Positions 56,101 to 64,000 of a DNA stretch of 64,000 nucleotides are shown here, one piece after another; position 1 is the first letter of the stretch, and the number at the start of each line of letters is the position of its first letter. Source of the stretch: Halichondria panicea (lineage: Eukaryota; Porifera; Demospongiae; Suberitida; Halichondriidae). The position numbers and the translations under genes were made by a program. The notes below the pieces were generated by a model. The model was not told the DNA's origin. It saw only the letters and a list, made by a program, of their open reading frames with translations, and did not search any database. The DNA lies in NCBI RefSeq assembly GCF_963675165.1, contig NC_087390.1, positions 4,659,301 through 4,723,300 of the forward strand. Reading direction: 5' to 3'.

Positions 56101-59100
56101 TTGAGACTTGAAGTGTACGTGTATATACAGAGCACTTTTTATTCTTTCTTTGTGACGGTACAGTCTGACCATGTGCTGTTCGGCTACTCCAAACTCTCTC
56201 TGTTCTTTGACTGGCTGGCCTACCAACTCGACTCTGACAATATCATGAATATTGGTAAGATTCAACCTTTAATTCTGGTTTATGCGTGCGTGTGTGTAGA
56301 CTAAATTAAGCCTAATCATTTTCTATCCAAACTAGTAGTGGTATGCATCTTTTTCGTTGCAATGCAGGCTATAATTTGGTGCACCTTTCCTTCTGTGCCT
56401 TTACCACTTGTTTGGGCATAATATTATGGTTTGGCATACTTTTGTAAGGTGGGCTGCTTTTATCCCATATATAGAACCGGCAATCCTGCTGATGCACCAT
56501 TCCCTACGGTCCCACCCCCAACTCACCGCCACCCTTCTAGATTTCATCTGTAGGGTGCGTCAAACACACACACACACACATAAATTAATGCCCACAAGCT
56601 TACAACAGATCTCTTTGTCAGTGCCAGAGAGTGGTTCTACTATGAATGAATTAGCCCCCCATGCATGCTGCACAGTTTGAACTGTCAACATTACATGCAT
56701 AATTGATTGATTAACTGTGATGAAATGATTACCCACCCACCCAATGCTTTAATTCTCAAATGCTACTTTTTTGGTGTTTCTCCATGCGCATGCCTTTGAG
56801 AATGTTGCTAAATTCCTCACTACACAATTAACACATATACCACAAACAAATACGATGTAGTCACAGTATAAAAAGGCTGCAGTCAGACATTGGAGTATCG
56901 CTTCTGGCCTTTTGGCTAAGATCAAGTAGAAATAACTGTTCTTCAAAGTGTAAAAGCTTCGACGGGGCTATTGCCCCACGCTTTTACTTCAATTTTTGAG
57001 CACTGGGACATGGTCTGAAGCTTGCTTCACCTGTCCTACGGGTTGCCCTGGTTTTGCACTACAGCCAGTGGTGGCCCTCCCCTCAGGGGAAATGTCAAAA
57101 AAACAAAAATGCATAATTATTCGTAGGTAAATGTGTGTACTGTAAGCAATGTTGTTTTTGCTGAATTGCATATAATTATACATTCATTAACTTTGCAGCA
57201 AGCTTCTCACTACCATCCTGATCTGACTGAGGTGGTCAGTGAGGGCATCAAAAATGCCTTCAGAGATATCCTTCAGAAAGGAGTGTTACTGTAAGCTTGT
57301 ACTGATTGTACGTTGCATGCATGTGGTATGTTTAGGTATGCCATCTTTCCGGACGTGTACTACTAGCTGTAGATGTAAATTCATGAGTACAAAGCTCTAT
57401 ATATAATTTGCATAATTATAGCAGTGCTGATATGAACTTTGTACCCTCTCAATCTCCAGGTCATTGGACCCTCTGTTTGAGAGTTCACGTCTTGACGACA
57501 ACCTGAGGGCGTTAGTGAGGGAGACATTCCCGGAGCTGTGTCATCAAGAAGGTGAGACAGTGTGTATAATAGTGCTCTCTCTATAGAGTACGTTCTTTGT
57601 GGCAGTTGCTTTGCTTGCATGGAGATACTCTGTCCAATTCTAGTACATGTTCATTGTACATGTACTGTATACGCATACGTATTATACATGTCAAGAGAGT
57701 ATGCATTTTCTCATCCAGCTGAGACAGCGATTGAGGCCATCGTAACTAGCACCTCCGACTCTCCTCCACCTCCCCCACCTCGTCTAGCATCACACGAAAT
57801 GAGTGGGCCTGTGGAGAGTGTAGACCGCCCCCCTCTGGTGATTATTGCAAGTGAGGAGGAGCTGGGGGGAGAGGACGCAGAGATCACCGGAGCATTCTCG
57901 GGTGAGGGTGAGAGGGTATGAGATAGTGTCCTCTACGTACATGTATGGTTTGCCAATTGTACAGTTACACAGTATTCATTTGTGTATCACACCCTCCTCC
58001 ACCAACATCCAGACCAAGAAGATGAGGGTGAGGGGGGTAGTCTGGGATTTGTGTCTCTGACCCCCCAGATGATGGAGGAGCGTAGCAGTGGGAGGTCCTC
58101 ATCAATGGGCCCCTGGGGGTCACTGGAAGGAATCCCCCTGCCCATTAAAGACAAGCTGTTGGCTATGAGAGAACTCAGGTGAGTGATGGTACAATAGGTG
58201 GGTAGAACATTCGTTGTAAATTATTTCTGTGGGGGGCAAAAAAAATTTTAACACTCAATTGTGTGCTGGCTAAATAAAATTAAGGGCGGAATTTCAGATA
58301 ACTAAATGTATGCACCCATGCAGTGAAGGGACAAGTCAAACAGCTGCACTGGAGGAGTTGCTGTCACTGCTAAACACTGCATGTCACGAGGTAAGCACCA
58401 CACCAGGATAGATCTTCACGGTACAGTTGAGCTAAAGTAATACAAGCCTCTGGCTGTTTATTGCGTGGAGGCCTAAATCTTACAACTAACTATGATTGTA
58501 ATGGGCTCTTATTTAGTTGTTCATTGGTTTTAGAAAGTCTGTTATTTGCGTGAGAAAGTCCTGTAGTGAAACTTACATGTTCACGTTCATGGATAGGTGG
58601 AGATTGGTAGATTCAAATTTATTAAGTAACCTACGTTACTAGCTAAACCGATATAATGAATGGTTCTCTGTTCTATACAGGATAATATTGTTGAGGATGA
58701 ACTGTTATTATCGGTAGCCCCCCCACTGGCCGACCTGCTCTCCCCTGCAGAGGAGACCCCCCACCAGGACGCCATGACTACCTGTCTGTTCAGGTGAGGC
58801 AACTGCATATACTAGTATACAGTGGAACCTCCAAATAAAGAACGCTTTGCGAGTAAAGCTTTTGTCCTTTTTTCGGAGGTTTTCGTCATCTGGTGGGAGG
58901 TTCATAGCCTCGAGATTAGGCCGTTCGTTGTCTGAAAGAACACCTGGTCAAGTTCCAATGTAGCTAATTGAATGTAGAACTTGGTCCAGGAATTTCTTGG
59001 ACCAATAATTTCCCGCAACAACCATACCCGTTACCCGTGAATAATTGCTGAAATCAAAGTTATGAAGCATTCTTTGCAGTATGCCAGTAATGGCAGTATG

Positions 59101-62100
59101 ATTAGCAATAACATTACAAATGACCTCTATCGTATTGCACATAACATATGGGTGTGGTTTCCTGTTTGTCCGTTATAAGAGGCAGCTTTGAGTTGATCAG
59201 TTTGGGGAAGCTTTTCCTCTGTTTGGATCGAATCAAGAAGGTCCGCTTGTGGGAGGTTGCCTCTGTGTACTTAGATAGTGATTTCAATCTGTGCTAACAT
59301 GTAGCTATAGTGTCCTTTATAGAGAGGTTGTCCTCTAGCGGGAGGGTCCGTTATGGGAGGTTCCACTGTAATACGTACATGTACCTATAATATGCTCTTT
59401 AAATTGATTGTTAACTTCGAGGAAGCTTTTCATTAGTTTGTGCTAGTGGCATGAGATTGATGTGAATCTGTATAGCTATAGTTATATATGCTTATATTAT
59501 AATAATTATGCTTATAAATGTTAGGTGTGTAATTTGAAGTTACTGAGTCTCCCTCCGCGCACACACACACACACACACACACCACACACGCACACGCACA
59601 CGCACACAGGCACCTTGCGTCCACTCCTCCCACACCCTCCCTCGTATCACTAGCTGCACACCTCCGCTCCCAACACTCTGTGCTCGGCTACCAATTCATC
59701 ACCTACCTTGCCGATACTAAACCTCATCATCTCTCACCTTACAAAGAGCTAGCCACTAGAATTAACAAGAACAACTTTGTGGCCGTGCTTGTGAAGGACA
59801 TGAAGGTATAGTTTACTCTCTATAATTCTCTGGTTCTGTTCACTGGGTATGCATGCATGATTTTGATGGCAACACAAAGTTGTATATCTTTTTGATTGTG
59901 TATCTCAGTTCAGTGTTAATTATGTTAACAGCTACCGCTTAAACAAGAGCACACTTTGTAATTGTGTTGACATTTTTATATTGCACCCGCTAAATACTGC
60001 ATGTGTGCCAATATACAGGAGTGTGTAGAGGCCGACTCCGCCTTGTTCTACCGTCTCCTGCCTCTAGTCTACAAGCAGTTCTTTAGAGACCTTTCCACTA
60101 ACCACGAGATGCTCAATACTGCAGTGGCCAACATTGACCCAGCACAGGTAGAGGGGGGAATAATCGTGTAACAGGTAATTTTCGTGGGACCAAATTTTCA
60201 CACTGAGCTTTAACCACAAATATATAAGGTGGGCCTGGCGCCTTCTACTCCTAAAGAGTAGGCCCTCGAAAATTGCACTGCTGCATGTATAATATTATAG
60301 TTTACTCTCTTATAGGCCATTTTATTTGCGTAAATTATTTGAGAATGTTTTAACCGCAAATGTATAAGGTGGGCCTGGCGCCTTCTACTCCATAAAATTA
60401 CTGAAAAGAGTAGGCCCTCGAAAATTGCACTGCTACATGTATAATAATTATTGTAGTCTACTCTCTTATAGGCCATTTTATTTGCGTAAATTATTTGTAG
60501 AATGTTTGTTTGCATGATTTGTTGTCCTCTGTAGCTGCAAACTCTCATGCATAAGCTGGCGATGAAAGAGTTTCAAATATTCGGCAAACAGACCAGCTCC
60601 ATCAAGAAAATGATCGGTTGGTGATTCATACGGAATCCTTACTATACTATACATTGTAGCTTGTAACTAGGAGGATCAATGAGCCAGTGTAGTTTACATG
60701 TGCAGAGTATAATACAAGCAATTGTGCACCATACCAATAAATCAAGCTGTATATTCTTTTTAAGTGCTTAATTCAATGCTGAATGTTTTCCCATCAGATG
60801 TGAGCACCAAGTGGGACTCGTTTGAGCAATTCTGTGTTTGGCAGCTGGTCTGTGCCGAGGGTCCGGACCCCCAGTCAGTTATACCAGCTCTCACCGACCT
60901 CAACCCTCAAGGTCTGCATGGACCCACTTTCAGCACTGTATGATTTGGTTGTGCGGTTGTACATACGTATTATACGCATGCAGCTGTGTATACATGTAGA
61001 AATTTACCGTACGTGATTATAACGGTCTTAATTTTTTGTGGTATACGGCGTACATATAGGTTTACATTTGTAATGTGATGTCATTTGCAGATCACCCTGA
61101 GGCAATGTCCAGTGCAATGGTGTTTCTGAGAACTGAATCGTAAGCCTATAATACTGATCTGATTGTGTATTAGCTTTAGTGCCGATTCCTTAGTTCATTC
61201 CCCTCATGCATGATTAAAGTCAAGTCTTAGCGTATTGTAAGTACAGTTTCATGTTTTGGTGGCTGTAATGGTCTATAGTATATAATTATAGTACTTCTCA
61301 ACACCACACCATCCCCCAGAACGACTTATCATGTGACAGGTGCCCTCCTCTCTCTGCCCCCCTCCCTTTCGGACCTCATAGACGCCGTGTGTGTGCGCTG
61401 GATTAGCGGACGACCTGTCAAGTACGGGAAACTCATCTCACAGTTCTTGGAGGAGATTACAAAGTACCAAAAGACAAGGTACACAACTGGAGATGTATCG
61501 TGCACACCTACGAGGAGGATATGCACCCATATATCCTCCGCTATCGGGGTTACTCCGAGACCTAGCTGATGGGTATGTAACCATGGTAGCGTAGGATATA
61601 CGGGGTGGGTGCTCATCCTCTTCGTAGGTATAGTATATCTATATAAAACTGTGCATGCCATCTTCTGTACAGTTACAGATCACCGATATATTTACTAGAA
61701 TTTCTCTAATTCTAATTTTCTCATTTTGTTGATGTTCATGTGATTGTTAACTCTTGCTCTTATTTCCCGACAGTCCATCCCAGTCTCCAGTACTCTGTTG
61801 TGCCCTCTCTCATCTGCAGCGGCTGCTCAAAGCTCTCCCCTCAACTCAAGTGCTGGAAGGTATCCCGTGCAGCTAAGGCTATAATATTATTATGTGCATA
61901 CACAAAACATAAACTGTAATAATGGAGGAGAGGGTATAGCTATATCAAAACAAGCTTTATTCATTCTGTCTACAAAATATTACGCCTCAAGCCAGCTTTG
62001 CTTTTGCAACTTCACCAATATTGTCAACTCTCTCAGACTTAAATTTTCGTGGGATGCAAAAGTTCGCGTTTTTCAAGGGCAGACCAGTCAACGCGAAAAT

Positions 62101-63123
62101 TAAAACTGGGATAAACTCCCACACACCATATTTCACTATTGGTGGGTGGCATCGAAACGCGAATATTAGAACCCACAACTGACGGCTCTGAAGTTTGCAC
62201 CTGCGAAAATTTCCTGCTATACATTATACCAATTTATTTCCAAACTTTGTGCCCATGCAGCCACGGATATGATGCTTGCTCGCACACTATCATCTCTGTT
62301 CTCTCAAGACTCGGAGTTGTCCAGCAAGTAAGCAAAGGAGGCTATTGTATAGTGAGCACTTGATAATAATCTAATTTTTTTGCCCACAGATTTGTGGATT
62401 TAAGTTCAACTGTGAGTACTATGATGGACTCAGGCTCAAAGTTGGTGAGTGTGTGTCTGTGTATGTTCCAGCGGTAACTGCTCAACGGTTGCAATGCGAC
62501 AAAACTAACAGCTTCTATTGGCTTCTAGTCGCGTTCTCCTGGATTTTATTTGTGGATTTGCAAAGTAAAGCTTCTTTCTCGAGTTATGGCTACAGTGAAG
62601 GTTGTTGCAGTCTCTTCAGAATCTTTTGTAGCATCATCCTGTTCACACAAAGTTTCTATGAGTTAGCTTTGCACTAAAGCGCTAGATTTTTGTTAGCTAT
62701 ACAAGAGTCGGAAAAGAGCTATATTAAAGCAGCTAGCTATTTTATTATTTAGCTATTTTTTAGTAGTCATTAATTTTGTGAACTTTACCTCTTGCAGACA
62801 CATGGTCACACCCCTTATTTCCAATGCACATGCGCGCCCATGGCCGTGTGAGAGAATCATAATCAAATTTCTTCTTTCTTAAGGTCCTGGTATGCTCTGC
62901 CCTTGAAAAACGCGAAATTTTGCACCCCACGAAATTTTACGTCACTATAGGGAGGTATATGTTTGATAGTGACTAAATGAAAAATGCATTCGTCCCTTTT
63001 CTCATGCTTGCTGAATATTGTTTATTGTTAACTAATCCTTTGCAGGAAAGTGGTACTAAGATTGAATCCGGAAAAAGGAGTAAACATGGAGGTGAACCAA
63101 AATCAAAAAAGAGGAAGATGTAA
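35433..63123 (+). CDS. INTS3: Integrator complex subunit 3 (30 exons)
   Basis: INTS3 is a subunit of Integrator, the nuclear complex that cleaves snRNA 3' ends and attenuates transcription; it is also part of the SOSS DNA-repair complex. I joined 30 GT-AG exons with matching phases into 3030 nt, 1009 residues (the human protein is about 1040). Exons: 35433-35567, 37359-37442, 37923-38006, 39158-39271, 41060-41144, 54119-54185, 54390-54531, 55101-55159, 55271-55341, 55416-55513, 55773-55820, 55915-56058, 56164-56254, 56475-56554, 57199-57290, 57460-57551, 57719-57901, 58013-58178, 58324-58390, 58681-58793, 59610-59805, 60019-60147, 60535-60616, 60798-60911, 61091-61139, 61320-61478, 61774-61859, 62261-62327, 62390-62444, 63046-63123. 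Conserved stretches include [40 protein letters not shown] and [10 protein letters not shown]. The tail KSKKRKM is a likely nuclear signal. Intron 5 is 13 kb and holds other genes. Confidence 0.92.
36415..36770. repeat. Dispersed repeat, copy 2
   Basis: Collinear with 31290-31700 (GAGACTCCAGGCTTCTTTAC, CAGCATGCCTCCAGTCTGG, TTTGCACTTTAGTGCTCTAG), lying in INTS3 intron 1. Confidence 0.75.
36876..37023 (+). pseudogene. Degenerate copy of INTS3 exon 1 3' half in intron 1
   Basis: Matches 35500-35640, including TATGGTGTTCTGGAGCCCAA and the downstream CCATAGATAATTGCCATA block. The donor GAG|GTAATA of the real exon reads GAGTTAATA here, so it cannot splice in the same way. It results from a tandem duplication of about 1.4 kb. 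Confidence 0.8.
37570..39490 (+). repeat. INTS3 segment paralogous to 18300-19330
   Basis: This is the resident copy of the duplicated segment, containing a Tigger-like MITE (37580-37897) just upstream of exon 3 and exons 3-4 themselves. Similarity to the upstream copy continues to about 41530 in blocks. Confidence 0.75.
38230..38830. repeat. Tandem-like repeats of GAGGCCACAGGCAAG words
   Basis: Repeated units combine GCTCAGACAAGACACA, ACACTCTTGAGGCCACAGGC and CTACAGCAGGTCAGAG. Two perfect 41-bp units lie at about 38735-38815. The family matches the foldback at 13596-13905. It sits in INTS3 intron 3. Confidence 0.75.
41158..41361. mobile_element. MITE in INTS3 intron 5
   Basis: TACCGTATAGCGGGTATATT and its inverse bound about 200 bp. 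The inner arms share GAGGGTATAAAT. Confidence 0.8.
41603..42374 (+). pseudogene. Crypton-like tyrosine-recombinase N-terminal fragment
   Basis: The second frame (from 41988) contains [20 protein letters not shown] and [20 protein letters not shown]. This SAM-like N-terminal domain precedes the tyrosine recombinase in Crypton-derived animal proteins. The preceding frame (41603-41977) ends with a YFEEW-type stretch that would join it after a frame break and stop near 41975-42000. No catalytic recombinase domain follows; the sequence runs into MITE-like inverted ends (CGACTGCTTGCGCATGCGC at 42331 against its inverse near 42805). Confidence 0.55.
42375..42976. other. Intron sequence with MITE ends, no gene seen
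   Basis: Contains a TAGCCTCGA-family palindromic element at about 42824-42872 with a CTCTGACTCTGACTCTGAC run beside it. Nothing else supported. Confidence 0.4.
42977..43134. mobile_element. Foldback MITE
   Basis: TATGGTTAGGAGTGCAATAT and its inverse form arms of about 50 bp including the GGGATTAATAGCA segment. Confidence 0.8.
43355..43770. mobile_element. MITE with 24-bp inverted ends, GGGCGTTTAAT family
   Basis: ACCGTATTTACTTGATTAAA and its inverse bound the element. Internal copies of CGCCC words recur. Fragments of the family are at 5246-5350 and near 36815. Confidence 0.8.
43885..44245. repeat. Dispersed repeat, copy 3 (inverted)
   Basis: Reverse-complement match to 31290-31700, starting at CTAGAGCACTAAAGTGCAAA. 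Confidence 0.7.
44424..44470. repeat. (CAAA)n/(CAGA)n simple repeat
   Basis: Runs of CAAA pass into CAGA. A related short tract is near 32645. Confidence 0.85.
44605..45210. repeat. Dispersed repeat shared with 62455-62895
   Basis: Blocks in common: TAACTGCTCAACGGTTGCAA, GTTGCAGTCTCTTCAGAATC, GCACTAAAGCGCTAG and AGGTCCTGGTA. The other copy lies in the last INTS3 intron. No gene seen in either. Confidence 0.75.
45211..46255. other. Intron sequence, no gene seen
   Basis: Contains a local duplication of TTGCTAGTGAATTGAATCCA (45501 and 45569) and AT-rich sequence. Some coding-like frames at 45523-45841 are short and unsupported. It includes the presumed 3' untranslated region of the minus-strand receptor gene. 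Confidence 0.4.
46256..48696 (-). CDS. Eph-like single-pass receptor without kinase domain
   Basis: Five exons on the minus strand: 48696-48433, 48375-47730, 47508-47364, 47079-46885, 46776-46256, all GT-AG. The product has a signal peptide, then an ephrin-receptor ligand-binding domain (about residues 25-225) with [28 protein letters not shown] and [14 protein letters not shown] cysteine-rich GCC2-like region follows ([25 protein letters not shown]), then a fibronectin III domain, a transmembrane helix (about 463-492) and a 97-residue tail. The tail has no kinase. It carries five NPSY motifs in 10-residue repeats, then YESI and YEVVYDVIV at the C-terminus. One anomaly: exon 3 has one base too many near 47412, between AECP and CGYY, which breaks the frame. 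Without it the total is 590 codons. The gene is nested in INTS3 intron 5 on the opposite strand. Confidence 0.8.
46330..46505. repeat. 30-bp tandem repeat inside the receptor tail
   Basis: Units of GTTGAGTGGCTCCTCCGTAC plus GAGGGATTAG repeat about five times with one partial unit. Length is a multiple of three, so repeat number can change without breaking the frame. Confidence 0.9.
48931..49700. mobile_element. 770-bp element with 29-bp inverted ends
   Basis: CATAGATATAAGAAGGGAGA and its inverse at 49670-49700 bound the segment. A 60-residue plus-strand frame at 49043-49225 is not recognised. The right end lies 40 bp from the broken end of the beta-helix pseudogene. Confidence 0.65.
49740..53092 (-). 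pseudogene. Truncated copy of the beta-helix membrane gene
   Basis: The frame from 53092 (signal peptide, then the same [20 protein letters not shown] start and GGAI beta-helix) runs 855 codons to a stop at 50525. Homology continues in another frame at 50407-49784, then in a third to about 49740. Homology stops there, before the cysteine-rich stalk, so all membrane segments are missing. Compared with the gene at 21630-27203 it also lacks several repeat units. It could make at most a secreted beta-helix fragment. No open route to a membrane protein exists. Confidence 0.85.
53093..54118. other. End of INTS3 intron 5, no gene seen
   Basis: AT-rich sequence with ATGCATGC runs. No coding frame is supported. 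The presumed promoter of the beta-helix pseudogene would lie at its left end. Confidence 0.4.
54119..63123 (+). CDS. INTS3: INTS3 exons 6-30 (central and C-terminal part)
   Basis: Exon 6 (67 nt, with [14 protein letters not shown]) is small, and phase matching was decisive in finding it: it enters in phase 1 and leaves in phase 2. Exons 7-14 carry the most conserved stretches ([54 protein letters not shown]). Exon 17 encodes a proline-rich, acidic linker ([18 protein letters not shown]), as in other INTS3 proteins. Exons 20-28 form the alpha-helical C-terminal part, and exon 30 supplies a basic tail. Most introns are 100-900 bp; intron 8 is about 110 bp. Confidence 0.9.
54515..55010 (+). repeat. 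Tandem duplication of about 247 bp covering the exon 7 donor
   Basis: GACCTCATCAGAACCAGGGT with the following GTGTGTGGGTGGGGGTCATT occurs at 54514 and again at 54762, and the rest of the unit follows each. The second copy contains the last 17-18 bases of exon 7 and a duplicate splice donor. Confidence 0.85.
56867..56874 (+). promoter_or_regulatory. TATA-like box 30 bp upstream of the U2-like RNA
   Basis: TATAAAAA lies 30 bases before the first base of the U2-like sequence, a spacing that fits an snRNA core promoter in many invertebrates. No upstream element was identified. Confidence 0.45.
56897..57078 (+). ncRNA. U2-like spliceosomal snRNA (variant or pseudogene)
   Basis: The 5' end ATCGCTTCTGGCCTTTTGGC then TAAGATCAAGT matches the U2 5' end and stem I with one base missing. 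CTGTTCTT follows, as in U2. Further on come an AATTTTTGAG Sm-type site (56990-56999), a stem with GAAGCTTGCTTC, and a final stem with CCTGGTTTTGCA, corresponding to U2 stems III and IV. Two differences stand out. The branch-site recognition word GTAGTA is replaced by GTAGAAATAA. The stem II region is replaced by one long hairpin (AAGTGTAAAAGC pairing with GCTTTTACTT around GGGGC/GCCCC). The gene lies in INTS3 intron 14, same strand. Confidence 0.75.
58820..59368. mobile_element. Tc1/mariner-pogo-type MITE in INTS3 intron 20
   Basis: CAGTGGAACCTCC at the left and GGAGGTTCCACTG at the right, with TA on both sides. The interior has further GGAGGTT/CCTCC words and no coding region. Confidence 0.8.
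59559..59608. repeat. (CA)n simple repeat at the exon 21 acceptor
   Basis: About 25 CA-type dinucleotides, with CG interruptions, run straight into the CACAG acceptor of exon 21, in place of a pyrimidine tract. Confidence 0.9.
60205..60510. repeat. Tandem duplication of about 150 bp in INTS3 intron 22
   Basis: Two units share TATAAGGTGGGCCTGGCGCC and GAGTAGGCCCTCGAAAATTG, continuing to TTTGCGTAAATTATTTG. The second has small insertions. Confidence 0.85.
62455..62895. repeat. Dispersed repeat in the last INTS3 intron, copy of 44605-45075
   Basis: Same block order as the copy at 44605. A fragment of the TTTCGTGGGATGCAAAAGTT family (62040-62110) recurs inverted near 62905-62935. Confidence 0.75.
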
Positions 63124-64000
63124 AACTGTTTTAACTGCATGGTGTATAATTATAATTGACCTAGATGTATTATTATAATTATTTTTTGCCATCGGATTAA
63201 TTTTCACTGCACGCCTCACTTTACTAAGAAATTCACTAGACAGTATGGTAAAATTAATGATTATTGGTAATTAAGGTTTCGTATTGAATGTGTTTTGGTT
63301 GCCTATAGCGAAGTGAAGAGATGTCTCTAAAGCCGGGCGAGGAAATTCCAGACAAGAACTAGTAATGATTGGAGCCATTTACAGTTGAATATGATCTAGT
63401 AGTGTCTACATAACTGTGTAAAGGAAATAGTGGGTTGGTCAAGTCAAAGTATCGCTACAAGTGATGAAGAATTCATGTGTCGTACTTAGAACTCTTCAGT
63501 CTTCATCACTTGTAGTAATACTTTGACTTGACCGAACCCACTATTTTTTGAAGAATGAAGAGTTCAAGTACGACACATGGAATATCTTATGTTTGCGATG
63601 AGCATTTTGTGTTGCAGTATTTTTTGGCATAGTGGCCAGAATAGCGACATGGCCGCATTTCAGAAAATATCCGCAGCTAAAAACAACCATACCTCGAATC
63701 TAATGACTATAAATTAAGTCTACATGAATAATTATGTGACGTTGTAACGGATTGGAGGTAATTATAATGTTCTCGCCCGCTTTTAACAATAGCTTGTAGC
63801 TGTAGCTAAGCGTACCGGGTTTTTCTGTAGTCACAATGTGTTTCTCGAAAACTGGGTGTTCTCAATGATGATTCGAGGCCAACCGATTACCGCTTCTTGA
63901 GGAAAAGCTTCTCAAGAACCTTACTTACTTCTTACTTTAATATGTCAGTCACCCATTTGCGGTGAAGTGCGTTATTATAGAGTGCACTTTTAGGCCATAC
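63124..64000. other. INTS3 3' flank with foldback element
   Basis: 63425-63546 is a foldback (AATAGTGGGTTGGTCAAGTC and its near-inverse). Near 63640-63720 lies an inverted fragment of the Tigger-like MITE, and near 63735 a copy of the end of the repeat at 20725-21305. No further gene is recognised before the window ends. A polyadenylation site for INTS3 was not pinned down. Confidence 0.5.

Overview
The window is animal nuclear DNA, most likely from a demosponge. Three things point there: a 30-exon Integrator subunit 3 gene with mostly short GT-AG introns, a single-pass receptor with an Eph-type ectodomain, and a very large intronless beta-helix membrane protein, of a kind I associate with sponges and other early-branching animals. 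The rest is dense with DNA transposons, miniature inverted-repeat elements (MITEs, foldbacks) and decayed transposase genes. The species assignment is inference.

Layout. 1-16.6 kb is a graveyard of mobile and multi-copy genes: a pogo/Tigger transposase split by a piggyBac-type MITE, LRR and F-box remnants, LINE fragments, a HECT-ligase pseudogene, an integrase-core pseudogene and a KDZ transposase pseudogene. 17-21.4 kb holds Mutator-like MITEs and a segmental copy of two INTS3 exons. 21.6-27.2 kb is the intact beta-helix/multi-pass membrane gene (minus strand). 28-35 kb has no recognised gene: a minisatellite, several foldbacks, serial insertions at one 9-bp target and degenerate tandem copies of an INTS3 exon.

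35.4-63.1 kb is INTS3 on the plus strand. I could follow it exon by exon from a start codon at 35433 to a stop at 63123 with all splice phases consistent (3030 nt, 1009 residues). Its 13-kb intron 5 (41145-54118) contains, on the minus strand, an Eph-like receptor gene without a kinase domain and a truncated pseudogene copy of the beta-helix gene, plus a Crypton-like relic and several MITEs. Intron 14 contains a U2-like snRNA gene on the same strand. This is notable because Integrator makes the 3' ends of snRNAs.

The points most worth following up are the kinase-less Eph receptor with five NPSY motifs in its tail (and a one-base frame break), the U2-like RNA with a changed branch-site recognition segment, and the repeated spread of INTS3 exon fragments around the locus.
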